Below, one piece after another: positions 1 through 6,038 of a stretch of 11,690 bases of DNA (positions are counted from its first letter, which is position 1; each line of letters starts with the position of its first letter). Origin of the DNA: JAYEJW01 sp034716535 (lineage in GTDB: Bacteria; Pseudomonadota; Gammaproteobacteria; Chromatiales; Chromatiaceae). A program made the translations under genes and the position numbers. The notes under the pieces are model-generated. The model worked only from the letters and a program-made list of their open reading frames with translations, was not told the origin of the DNA and did not search any database. The stretch is taken from contig JAYEJW010000280.1 of NCBI GenBank assembly GCA_034716535.1, positions 1 through 11,690 on the forward strand, written 5' to 3'.

Positions 1-282
1 CCCGATGCGGCCTTCAGCGCCCGGCGCTGGTTTCGCGCCCGCGGCTCGGCCACTTGTTTGCGCTGTCACGCCCTGGAGGCGATCGAGGGCGAGCGGGCCA
101 ACACGGCGGCCATCCACCGCGAAGAGACCGAGGGCAAGAGCTGTATCGACTGCCACACCAATCTGGTGCACCGTCCCGTGCCCGAGGAGCAGACGTTCAA
201 GCGCGCGGCCTGGAATCGCATGGTCGAGGAGGAGTTCGGCCTCGCTCCGGGCAAGGCCAGTGAGCTGATGGCGGGGCAGTGA
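1..282 (+). CDS. NapC/NirT-type multihaem cytochrome c, C-terminal part (5' end outside window)
   Basis: The reading frame is open from the first base to a TGA at 280-282, giving 93 residues of a longer protein. Two haem c attachment motifs are visible: Cys-Leu-Arg-Cys-His (from about 55) and Cys-Ile-Asp-Cys-His (from about 142), the second followed by TNLVHRPVP. Paired CxxCH motifs about 29 residues apart, ending in a conserved 'His-x-Pro-Val-Pro' stretch, fit the C-terminal half of the NapC/NirT family. These are membrane-anchored tetrahaem quinol dehydrogenases that pass electrons from the quinol pool to periplasmic reductases such as nitrate, nitrite or TMAO reductase. Which reductase it serves cannot be told, because its partners would lie to the left. 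TTG or GTG codons inside this frame are not starts; the gene enters from outside the window. Confidence 0.85.
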   Translation, partial: PDAAFSARRWFRARGSATCLRCHALEAIEGERANTAAIHREETEGKSCIDCHTNLVHRPVPEEQTFKRAAWNRMVEEEFGLAPGKASELMAGQ

Positions 283-298
283 GGCATCGCCGAGCAGC

Positions 299-315
299 CC
301 CCGTCGGTGACGGGG
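299..315 (+). terminator. GC-rich hairpin just after the cytochrome gene
   Basis: CCCCGTC, loop GGT, GACGGGG: a perfect 7-bp stem 16 bases past the cytochrome stop codon. The position suits a 3'-end or terminator hairpin. No run of T follows, so intrinsic termination is uncertain. Confidence 0.3.
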
Positions 316-377
316 TGGTCGGCCCCCGTTCCAGATACTAAGAGGCGGAGTGGCGGATGGTTTCTGATACGTCGACG

Positions 378-417
378 CTGCCGCTTAACCGCTGAATGCC
401 ACAGCGGTTAAGCGCAG
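378..417. repeat. Perfect 12-bp inverted repeat with 9-base loop
   Basis: CGCTTAACCGCT (382-393) and AGCGGTTAAGCG (403-414) are exact reverse complements around a 9-base loop. CTG (378-380) and CAG (415-417) extend the stem past one bulged C. No T-tract follows on either side. It sits between the cytochrome gene and the 3' end of the small minus-strand gene, so it could be a bidirectional 3'-end hairpin or a copy of a dispersed palindromic element. Confidence 0.7.
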
Positions 418-451
418 GGTGTCTCGGAGTCTCTGTTCCCAGCCGCGAGTA

Positions 452-691
452 CTAGTGTTGGCACTCGTTGAGCCGTGCCGCGTTTCCGGGCAGGAGGCTG
501 GCGAGGAAGGTCGCCGCCAGCACGCCAAGCGCCGAAAACACGGACAACGCAGAGAACGCCGAAAGCAGCGCCAAGTTGTTGGTGGGAGCGGTGAAGGTTG
601 CCGTCTGAGCCACGGTTTCGAGCACCAGCCCAGCCACCAGTAGTATCGCGGATAGAAGAACGGCAGTCCGCAACCGTTTGCATGTGAGCAT
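452..691 (-). CDS. Small two-helix membrane protein, unknown function
   Basis: This 79-residue ORF has no family I recognise. The start (ATG 691-689) is well supported by a GGAGG ribosome site at 702-698, six bases upstream, and a TATACT -10-like hexamer at 720-715. Residues about 8-28 (LRTAVLLSAILLVAGLVLE) form one hydrophobic segment after a basic N-terminus. Residues about 40-66, rich in Leu, Ala and Ser, form a second. A short polar tail contains Cys-Gln-His. This suggests an inner-membrane hairpin with both ends on the same side. The first segment could instead be an uncleaved signal anchor. It stands alone: the upstream gene on this strand ends about 310 bases away. No function is assigned. 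Confidence 0.6.
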   Translation of the reverse strand: MLTCKRLRTAVLLSAILLVAGLVLETVAQTATFTAPTNNLALLSAFSALSVFSALGVLAATFLASLLPGNAARLNECQH

Positions 692-697
692 GTGCGC

Positions 698-743
698 CCT
701 CCGGTCTCGATAAAAGTATAAGAGAATAATAATACTCTAACGC
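698..743 (-). promoter_or_regulatory. Candidate promoter with dyad for the small membrane protein gene
   Basis: Read on the minus strand, TATACT at 720-715 (5 of 6 matches to the -10 consensus) would start transcription near 708, leaving a leader of about 17 bases that contains GGAGG (702-698). The -35 region, 17 bases further up, is a poor match (GCGTTA, 743-738). The spacer at 721-738 is AT-rich with imperfect dyad symmetry (AGAG...CTCT, 14 of 18 positions symmetric). It could be an operator, or simply DNA that melts easily. Confidence 0.4.
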
Positions 744-881
744 AGATTTTTCAAGGTCGGTGCCCCAGGTTGTTGGAACGCGAAGGGGCGGTTTGCCCGA
801 AATGCAGGCGCCAGGGCAGGGCGGCGGTCCAGCCGTGAGATCGGGGACAAAGCGGGGGGAGCGTCCGCCCTGGGAGCGGCG

Positions 882-895
882 TTGACCGCGGTCAA
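882..895. promoter_or_regulatory. Perfect 14-bp palindrome TTGACCGCGGTCAA
   Basis: The site is exactly self-complementary and reads as TTGAC-N4-GTCAA, the half-site layout seen for CRP/FNR-superfamily regulators (FNR itself prefers TTGAT-N4-ATCAA). It lies about 190 bases upstream of the small membrane protein start and about 105 bases past the isomerase stop. An operator role is inference; its distance from either start is large. Confidence 0.3.
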
Positions 896-944
896 GTGCG
901 GGGAGTCGCGACTGAAGCTGCGCCGCCAGTTGTTGGCGGAGATG

Positions 945-988
945 TCGTCGCCCTGCCCGGGTGCAAGCCGGGAGGACCGGGGCGACGA
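945..988 (-). terminator. Nested hairpin after the prolyl isomerase gene
   Basis: TCGTCGCCC (945-953) and GGGCGACGA (980-988) are a perfect 9-bp inverted repeat. Inside it CCCGG (956-960) pairs with CCGGG (968-972). The structure begins 12 bases past the isomerase TAA on the minus strand, the right place for a 3'-end hairpin of that operon. There is no T-tract, so it may protect the 3' end or mark factor-dependent termination. Confidence 0.4.
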
Positions 989-1000
989 GGAGGGTGACGG

Positions 1001-1909
1001 TTACTCGGGTTTGTCGGTCTCAGGCGTGTCCGACGGGGGAGCGACGGGGTCGGTCGTCTTGATGAGGTCGGGATTGAGCTGCAGATTCGCCTTCTCCCGC
1101 AAACCGGAGATGTAGCTCGCCAGCTGGTCTCGCTGCAGAGCTACGACGAGCTCGTCCTTCACGTCTTCGAATGCCGGCGGCTCGCCTTCTCGGGTCTCTT
1201 CCAACAGGATGACGTGCCAGCCGAACTGGGTCTGCACGGGCGTTTTCGAGTACTCGCCCGGCGTCATGGTGGCAACCGCTTCGGTGAAGGGCTTCACCAT
1301 CTGATCGGAATCGAACCACCCCAAATCGCCCCCCTGTTTGCCCGTCGGGCCCAGGGAACTGGTTTTTGCCAGCTCGCTGAAATCGGATCCGCCCTCCAGC
1401 TCGCCGATGACCTTCTTGGCCTCGTCCTCGGACTTGACCAGGATGTGGCGGGCCTTGTATTCGGTGCGTTTGTCGCCGCCGTAAACTTGCTCGTAGGCCT
1501 TGTTCAAATCCTCTTCGGATGGCTCTACTCCCTGCGCAACGGCCTGTATTGCCAGGCGGGACAGCAGCTGGAGGCGTTGCAGATCGAGCGCCAGCTCAAC
1601 GTTCTTCTGCTTGTTCAGCTCCTTTTGCTCTGCGTCCTGGGCTGTCACAACAATGTTGATGAACTCATTGAACAGCTGGTTCTGCGCGGCGGGCGAGTCC
1701 TTCGTGTTAGCTTGGCGCAGGCGCTCGTTATAGAAGAGGCGGAATAGATCCAGCGATATGGCTTGATCATTGACGGTGGCGATGGACGTGTCTCCGCTGG
1801 GGACGGGGACACCGGCGGGCGCCTCTTCCGCCGGCTGCTCCTCGGCCGCCAGCGCGCCGCTCGTCAGCAAGCCGATGAAGCAGCAGGTGTAAATTGTTCG
1901 TCTTTTCAT
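1001..1909 (-). CDS. Exported parvulin-type peptidyl-prolyl cis-trans isomerase
   Basis: This is a 302-residue periplasmic foldase of the PpiC/SurA class, which isomerises Xaa-Pro bonds in secreted proteins. The start is taken as ATG 1909 because it opens a clear signal peptide: Lys-Arg-Arg, a hydrophobic core, then ALA|AEE near residue 21. A GAGGAGA ribosome site lies upstream. A frame extending to 1966 would overlap the neighbour and bury the signal. An acidic linker follows, then a helical SurA-like N-domain (about 42-135) and one parvulin domain (about 151-240) with HILVKSEDEA, GGDLGWF and FGWHVILLEE. The C-terminal tail is Pro/Thr/Asp-rich. With only one parvulin domain it is closer to PrsA/PpiC-like proteins than to SurA. 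It is the last gene of a minus-strand cluster, 53 bases after the YciI gene. Confidence 0.92.
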   Translation of the reverse strand: MKRRTIYTCCFIGLLTSGALAAEEQPAEEAPAGVPVPSGDTSIATVNDQAISLDLFRLFYNERLRQANTKDSPAAQNQLFNEFINIVVTAQDAEQKELNKQKNVELALDLQRLQLLSRLAIQAVAQGVEPSEEDLNKAYEQVYGGDKRTEYKARHILVKSEDEAKKVIGELEGGSDFSELAKTSSLGPTGKQGGDLGWFDSDQMVKPFTEAVATMTPGEYSKTPVQTQFGWHVILLEETREGEPPAFEDVKDELVVALQRDQLASYISGLREKANLQLNPDLIKTTDPVAPPSDTPETDKPE

Positions 1910-1962
1910 GACTAGGGATCTCCTCGTTTCGTGGTTCTCGGTTTGGAAAGGGCGCGGTCTCC

Positions 1963-2265
1963 TCATTCGGGAAAGACCTTGCGAAAGGGTTTGACGACGA
2001 CGTCCTCATAGACGCCGCCGCCGACGTAGGGATCCTCGGACGCCCAGGCGCGCGCGGCGTCCAGGTCCGGGAATTCGGCAACCACCAGCGATCCGGTGAA
2101 GCCGGCCGGGCCTGGGTCTTCACTGTCGATGGCCGGGTGCGGGCCCGCAAGCAACAGTCTGCCGGCATCCTGCAATTGCCGGAGCCTTTCTAAGTGGTCC
2201 GGCCGCGCCTTCAGACGGGCCTTCAGGCTGTCGGGTTTGTCTCGCGCGAGAATCGCGTAGAACAC
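1963..2265 (-). CDS. yciI: YciI family protein
   Basis: This 100-residue protein closely follows the E. coli YciI pattern: FYAILARDKPDSLKARL, then RPDHL, GRLLLAGPHPAID, GFTGSLVVAEF, ARAWASEDPYV, and VYEDVVVKPFRKVF at the end. The family has a ferredoxin-like fold. Its conserved His and Asp (here in RPDHLERL and SEDPY) were proposed as active-site residues, but its reaction is not firmly established. The start is chosen as GTG 2265, one base after the upstream stop codon, because it aligns with the family N-terminus. A TTG at 2283 would add six residues and overlap yciB by 17 bases. It lies between yciB and the isomerase gene, in the same direction. Confidence 0.9.
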   Translation of the reverse strand: MFYAILARDKPDSLKARLKARPDHLERLRQLQDAGRLLLAGPHPAIDSEDPGPAGFTGSLVVAEFPDLDAARAWASEDPYVGGGVYEDVVVKPFRKVFPE

Positions 2266-2266
2266 G

Positions 2267-2932
2267 TCAATCGGTCTCCGCAAGCTTGTCGGAATCTTTG
2301 ATGTGTCTGGCCAGGTAAAAGGCCTGAGCGATGACGAAGGCGATCGTCAGTCCCATCATACCGAAGAGCTTGAAGTTGACCCAGGTCTCCTCCCGGCTCT
2401 GGGCGTTACGGCAGAGGGTGAGCAGCTCACCTGAAAACGCCTCAACACAGTGTGCCAGATCGATCTCCTCGTGCCCCGATGCGGCGATCAGTGCCTGCTC
2501 GGCGGAGAAAAAGCCGCTTGCGACGTACAGGTTCGCCAGGCCCGAGGCGGTGAAGAATAGTACCCACAGGAGGTTGAGCCGCCGCCAGATGTTTGCCGGC
2601 ACCTCGATGGCGTGGCTCATCATGCGCTCGATGAGCGGCCGGCGTCCGACGAACTGGCTCCCCAGAAACGCGACGGCGAACAGCCAGTTGACGATAGAAG
2701 GCTTCCACATGATGAAGGTGCGGTCCTGCAGGGCGATGGTCAGCCCGCCGAACACAACGAGCAGGCCCAGGGTGACCAGGTGCATGGTCTCGGCGCGGCG
2801 GTGCTTGATCCAGAACCAGCCGACCTGGAGCACGGAAGCGAGGATGGCGACCGCCGTTGCTACGTAGATGTCGTAGAGCTTGTAGGCGGCAAAGAAGAGC
2901 AGGACGGGGAAGAAGTCGATCAGGAATTTCAT
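2267..2932 (-). CDS. yciB: Inner-membrane septation protein A (YciB/IspZ family) with extra loop
   Basis: The protein has 221 residues from ATG 2932, which begins MKFLIDFFPVLLFF as family members do; this start lies 8 bases after the upstream stop codon. YciB is a multi-spanning inner-membrane protein linked to cell-envelope synthesis and septation. Family signatures include DFFPVLLFFAAYKLYDIY, QDRTFIMWKPSIVNWLFA, RRLNLLWVLFF, ANLYVA and TWVNFKLFGMMGLT. It is longer than E. coli YciB (about 179). The extra length is mostly one insertion of about 39 residues (143-181) between ANLYVASGFF and TWVNFKLFG, containing two cysteines (162 and 174). An alternative start 36 bases upstream would overlap the preceding gene. 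The identification is secure; the role of the insertion is unknown. Confidence 0.93.
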   Translation of the reverse strand: MKFLIDFFPVLLFFAAYKLYDIYVATAVAILASVLQVGWFWIKHRRAETMHLVTLGLLVVFGGLTIALQDRTFIMWKPSIVNWLFAVAFLGSQFVGRRPLIERMMSHAIEVPANIWRRLNLLWVLFFTASGLANLYVASGFFSAEQALIAASGHEEIDLAHCVEAFSGELLTLCRNAQSREETWVNFKLFGMMGLTIAFVIAQAFYLARHIKDSDKLAETD

Positions 2933-2940
2933 GATCCGGG

Positions 2941-3687
2941 TTAATGCAGGACGCGCTGTCCGGACCACTGCGCATAGTAGCGCTGCATGACGGCTCGCAC
3001 GTGGGGCGGGTAGTTCAAGGCATCCATTTGTTCCATGCCCTCGCGGAAGAAGTCCGGGGCATCATCCGGCAGATGCTCGATAAGGGATTCGAATGCCTCT
3101 TCCATCAGCGCGGTCCGATGGCTGCGCGTCGCCACGATAGCGCGGTTGAGCAGCAGGATACGCCAGGGCCGTGTCGGGTCCGTTGACGCCGTATCCTGGG
3201 AGACCTGGGGACTGACCGCATTCGCCACCTCGCTGAGGAGGCCGTAGAGGTGCGCCAGCTCAGCCGACTCTTTCAGGCTGTTGGCCAGGCCCGCAGCCCC
3301 GTTGACCACCGGAGACAGATTCGATAGCTCGCCGCCCTGGCGGGCGATCCAGCAGGCGAAGGGCAGGGTCAGCTCCTCGACGCGCCGCGCCTGTTGGGGC
3401 AGCCGCAGCCTGCCCGCCACCCCGGCCAGTCGGGCGAGCAGACGGATGCCGTAGTCACCGAGGGCCTGAACGTTGTTCTCATCGGGGAGCGCCTGGGCCT
3501 GTACGAGCCCGGGAGGATCCTCACGCGCCAACCGCCGTAGGCTGTTGAAAAGCTCCTCTAGCGCATCGACCAGAACTCGAGGGTCGGTGTCCGTGGCGCG
3601 GTCCTGGTCCTCGAAGGTCTCGATAATCTCTCCCGAGTGGCTGCGTAGCTCCTCGGCAATGGTGGCGATGTCAACCGCTGGAATCAT
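2941..3687 (-). CDS. Conserved-looking hypothetical protein heading the yciB cluster
   Basis: This 248-residue soluble protein is not one I recognise. It has no signal peptide or membrane segment. The sequence looks almost entirely alpha-helical, with many Leu/Ala/Glu/Arg helices and few glycines. A loop at about 160-170 (SQDTASTDPTRPW) separates an N-terminal part rich in acidic residues from a C-terminal part containing ALMEEAFESLIEHLPDDAPDFFREGMEQM and ending YPPHVRAVMQRYYAQW. That ending suggests a helical-bundle or repeat protein with a possible binding surface near the C-terminus. The start is ATG 3687; there is no clear ribosome site, but a TAGAAT hexamer lies 9 bases upstream. It is the first gene of the cluster, 8 bases before yciB. 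Coding is supported by tight spacing and codon bias; function is unknown. Confidence 0.8.
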   Translation of the reverse strand: MIPAVDIATIAEELRSHSGEIIETFEDQDRATDTDPRVLVDALEELFNSLRRLAREDPPGLVQAQALPDENNVQALGDYGIRLLARLAGVAGRLRLPQQARRVEELTLPFACWIARQGGELSNLSPVVNGAAGLANSLKESAELAHLYGLLSEVANAVSPQVSQDTASTDPTRPWRILLLNRAIVATRSHRTALMEEAFESLIEHLPDDAPDFFREGMEQMDALNYPPHVRAVMQRYYAQWSGQRVLH

Positions 3688-3815
3688 AGGCGCTGGATTC
3701 TAGCAGCCCGCCCGGCCGCCGTCTGCCCGCGATGTGCCCGCATTGCGGGCTCCCCGATGGGACGCGCCGCATTGTCAAGAACCTCTGCGCCCGCAGAATC
3801 GGCTAGAATGCCTCG
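3688..3815. promoter_or_regulatory. Divergent promoter region between the yciB cluster and rnm
   Basis: For the minus-strand gene, TAGAAT (3702-3697) is preceded by TG in the extended -10 position, with CAGACG 17 bases further up as a -35; translation starts 9 bases after the -10. For rnm, TTGTCA (3772-3777) and CAGAAT (3794-3799) are spaced by 16 bases. A second hexamer, TAGAAT (3804-3809), ends only 6 bases before the ATG. Neither gene has an obvious ribosome site. A small CCCGC-ATT-GCGGG hairpin lies at about 3737-3749. Confidence 0.45.
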
Positions 3816-4679
3816 ATGCACGCTCAACCCGACCTACATACGCACTCTACCGCATCCGACGGGACCCTGTCCCCGCAGGAGCTGGTCGTTCGCGCGGCAG
3901 CGGTGGGTGTCGAGATCCTCGCCCTGACCGATCACGACACGATCGACGGAATCGCCGCGGCCGAGATCGCGTCGGTAGCGGCGGGTCTGATCCTCGTCCC
4001 CGGGGTGGAGATCTCCGTAACCTGGGGCGGGCGCACGATCCACGTTCTCGGGCTCGGCGTCGACCGGACCGATACGGCGCTGCGAGATGGCCTGACAGGG
4101 CTGACGGAGTACCGGGTCTGGCGGGCCCAGGAGATCGGTCGGCGCCTCGCCAAGGCCGGAATCGCGGACGCGTACGCGGGTGCGAAGTCTTTTTCGAACG
4201 GGCGGCTGATCGGACGGACCCACTTCGCCCGGTTTCTTGTCAGCCGGCGATACGCGGCGGACGTCCGTGCTGTATTCAAGCACTTCCTGGTCAAGGGCAA
4301 GCCCGGACACGTTGCCGGGGAGTGGGCCGGCATCGAGCAGGCCCTGGGCTGGATACGCGGCGCGGGCGGGCAGGCGGTGATCGCCCACCCGGCGCGTTAC
4401 GGGTTCAGGCGCACCAGGCTGCTAAGATTGCTGGGCGAGTTTCGCGAGCTCGGTGGGGTCGGAATCGAGGTGGTCTCGGGCAGCCACAGCCGAGACGATG
4501 CCTTCGTCTTTGCCCGCCATGCGCGGGAACATGGGCTTCTGGCCTCAGTGGGCTCGGACTATCATGGACCGGAAAACCCCTGGTTGGAGCTCGGACGCCT
4601 CCCGCCGCTGCCGGAGGGCTGCACGCCGATCTGGGAGGACTGGGTGCCGCATCTGGTATCCCGGGCCGCCTCTGCGTGA
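3816..4679 (+). CDS. rnm: RNase AM (PHP-domain 5'-3' exoribonuclease, YciV/TrpH family)
   Basis: This is a 287-residue PHP-fold phosphoesterase, close in length to the E. coli protein (293). That enzyme trims RNA 5' ends, including 23S, 16S and 5S rRNA precursors, and releases phosphate from pAp-like nucleotides. All metal-binding positions of the PHP fold are visible: D6-L-H8-T-H10, D39-H40 in LALTDHDT, E65 in VPGVEIS, H76 in IHVLG, H136 in GRTHFAR, H191 in VIAHPARY, and D248/H250 in GSDYHG. The start is ATG 3816, preceded by a -10-like hexamer rather than a ribosome site. The stop overlaps the ATG of a possible early start of the next gene (TGATG at 4677). As in E. coli, it is next to yciO. 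Confidence 0.93.
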   Translation: MHAQPDLHTHSTASDGTLSPQELVVRAAAVGVEILALTDHDTIDGIAAAEIASVAAGLILVPGVEISVTWGGRTIHVLGLGVDRTDTALRDGLTGLTEYRVWRAQEIGRRLAKAGIADAYAGAKSFSNGRLIGRTHFARFLVSRRYAADVRAVFKHFLVKGKPGHVAGEWAGIEQALGWIRGAGGQAVIAHPARYGFRRTRLLRLLGEFRELGGVGIEVVSGSHSRDDAFVFARHAREHGLLASVGSDYHGPENPWLELGRLPPLPEGCTPIWEDWVPHLVSRAASA

Positions 4680-4699
4680 TGCCGGAAAACGGAATCTAC

Positions 4700-5323
4700 A
4701 TGGCGCAGTTCTTCGAGATACACCCCGAGAATCCGCAGCCGCGGCTCATCCGGCGGGTGGTGGACATCCTGCTCCAAGGTGGGGTGATCGTCTATCCGAC
4801 GGATTCCTCCTATGCCCTCGGCTGTCAGATCGGCGAGAAATCGGCCATGGAGCGCATCCGGCGCATCCGCGGGCTCGACGACAAGCACAACTTCACCCTG
4901 GTCTGTCGGGATCTCTCCGAGATCACCAGTTATGCCAGGATCGACAACCAGGCCTTTCGGTTGCTCAAGAGCCTGACTCCAGGGCCCTACACCTTCATCC
5001 ACCAGGCCACCAAACAGGTGCCCCGGCGTCTGCTGCATCCCAGGCGAAAGACCATCGGCATCCGGGTGCCCGACAATTCCATCTGCCTTGCGTTGTTGGC
5101 GGCGTTGGATCAACCGATCCTGAGTACCACCCTGATGCTCCCCGGCGACGATATGCCTCTCACGGACCCGTACGAGATGCGCGAGCTGCTCGACCACCAT
5201 GTGGATCTGGTCATCGACGGCGGCTTCTGCGGCCTGGAGCCGACCACCGTGGTGGACATGACCCAGGATCCGCCCGTCGTGGCGCGGGTAGGGAAGGGCG
5301 ATGCCACCTTGTTCGAGGAATGA
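4700..5323 (+). CDS. yciO: YciO-type Sua5/YrdC family protein
   Basis: This 207-residue protein has the YrdC/Sua5 fold, whose best-known members make threonylcarbamoyl-AMP for the tRNA t6A modification. It matches YciO rather than TsaC/YrdC in MAQFFEIHPENPQ, GGVIVYPTDSSYALGCQIG, ERIRRIRGLDDKHNFTLVCRDLSE, LTPGPYTFI, VPRRLL, RKTIGIRVPD, STTLMLPGD and PTTVVDMT. The conserved KxR region and SxTxM-like segment are present. The physiological role of YciO is less certain than that of TsaC. The start at ATG 4700 is chosen because the family begins there and GGA lies just upstream. An in-frame ATG at 4679 would overlap the rnm stop (TGATG) and add seven residues. Either choice implies translational coupling to rnm. 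Confidence 0.92.
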   Translation: MAQFFEIHPENPQPRLIRRVVDILLQGGVIVYPTDSSYALGCQIGEKSAMERIRRIRGLDDKHNFTLVCRDLSEITSYARIDNQAFRLLKSLTPGPYTFIHQATKQVPRRLLHPRRKTIGIRVPDNSICLALLAALDQPILSTTLMLPGDDMPLTDPYEMRELLDHHVDLVIDGGFCGLEPTTVVDMTQDPPVVARVGKGDATLFEE

Positions 5324-5347
5324 CGGACTGACCGCTATAATCCGCGG
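5310..5347 (+). promoter_or_regulatory. Consensus TATAAT box abutting the M50 peptidase start
   Basis: A perfect TATAAT (5336-5341) lies only six bases before the ATG at 5348. If it works as a -10 element, transcription would begin at or next to the start codon. The -35 region is weak: TTCGAG at 5313-5318 with 17-base spacing, or TTGTTC at 5310-5315 with 20. No ribosome site is seen. The geometry matches the TAGAAT-to-ATG spacing in front of rnm. Confidence 0.4.
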
Positions 5348-6019
5348 ATGGATGCGCTGAACAATTTCCAGATACTGGCCGTGCTGGCCCTGCCGGTGCT
5401 CTTCGCCATCACCGTTCACGAGGCCGCTCACGGCTGGGTGGCCAACCGCCTCGGCGACAGGACCGCCAAGATGCTCGGGCGCGTCACCCTCAACCCCCTC
5501 AAGCACATCGATCCCATCGGCACCCTGCTCGTTCCCATCGCCACCTTTCTTCTAACGGGTTTCTTGTTCGGCTGGGCCAAGCCCGTGCCCATCGATTGGC
5601 GCAATCTCCACAATCCACGCCGTGACATGGCCCTGGTGGCGATTGCAGGGCCGGGCGCCAATCTCGTCATGGCCGTTCTCTGGGGGTTTGCGGTGAATCT
5701 CGGCCTGCTACTTTGGGACAGCTCCCAATGGCTCGCCCTTCCGCTGGTCTACATGGGCGCCGCCGGCGTGCTCATCAACGTGATCCTGATGGTGCTCAAC
5801 CTGTTTCCGCTGTTGCCGCTCGACGGCGGGCGTGTGCTCAACTCGCTGCTGCCGCCCGCCTGGTCGGCGAGGTTCTCCCAGTTGGAACCCTACGGCTTGA
5901 TCCTGTTGCTTGTGCTGCTCGTCACCGGGATCCTCGGCGGCCTGCTCATGCCGTTCATCAAGGGGACGATCGGTCTCCTGCCCGGGGCCGGGGTGGTGAA
6001 AGAGCTTTTTTTCGTCTGA
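5348..6019 (+). CDS. Site-2 protease-like M50 family membrane zinc metallopeptidase
   Basis: This is a 223-residue intramembrane metalloprotease of the compact bacterial M50 type (YwhC/sporulation-factor-IVFB-like proteins without a PDZ domain). The zinc-binding HEAAH motif (H24-E25...H28) lies in the first hydrophobic segment. The third zinc ligand, D159, is in NLFPLLPLDGG (151-161), the expected second motif. Other family features are NPLKHIDPIGTL and GWAKPVPID. Four to six hydrophobic segments are visible, including AIAGPGANLVMAVLWGFAV and GLILLLVLLVTGILGGLLM. Substrates of this subgroup are generally unknown. It starts 24 bases after yciO and ends 19 bases before trpS. It sits in a conserved-looking order ahead of trpS-scpA-scpB-rluB. 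Confidence 0.93.
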   Translation: MDALNNFQILAVLALPVLFAITVHEAAHGWVANRLGDRTAKMLGRVTLNPLKHIDPIGTLLVPIATFLLTGFLFGWAKPVPIDWRNLHNPRRDMALVAIAGPGANLVMAVLWGFAVNLGLLLWDSSQWLALPLVYMGAAGVLINVILMVLNLFPLLPLDGGRVLNSLLPPAWSARFSQLEPYGLILLLVLLVTGILGGLLMPFIKGTIGLLPGAGVVKELFFV

Positions 6020-6038
6020 TCGCTAAGGAACCCGATTC

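Larger units (their letters stand above)
692..1000. other. Intergenic region of about 310 bases, no convincing gene
   Basis: This stretch separates the 5' end of the small membrane protein gene from the 3' end of the prolyl isomerase gene, both on the minus strand. It holds the promoter-like AT-rich patch (698-743), a 14-bp perfect palindrome (882-895) and a nested hairpin (945-988). The middle part, about 745-880, shows nothing I can support. The plus-strand ORF beginning at 882 runs into the antisense of the isomerase gene and is not believed. Confidence 0.6.

Noticed and set aside
1214..1747. Leu-rich plus-strand ORF inside the prolyl isomerase gene
   Set aside because: It is an antisense shadow; the minus-strand frame has a signal peptide and a full parvulin domain.
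3734..4678. Long upstream extension of the yciO frame (a 529-residue ORF)
   Set aside because: The first ~315 codons lie out of frame across rnm, which has all PHP motifs. The extension reads as Arg/Gly/Pro-rich shadow translation, and the YciO family starts at 4700.
4562..5506. Minus-strand ORF of 314 residues opposite yciO
   Set aside because: It is antisense to the well-identified rnm, yciO and M50 genes, has no family features, and is explained by high GC with few stop codons.
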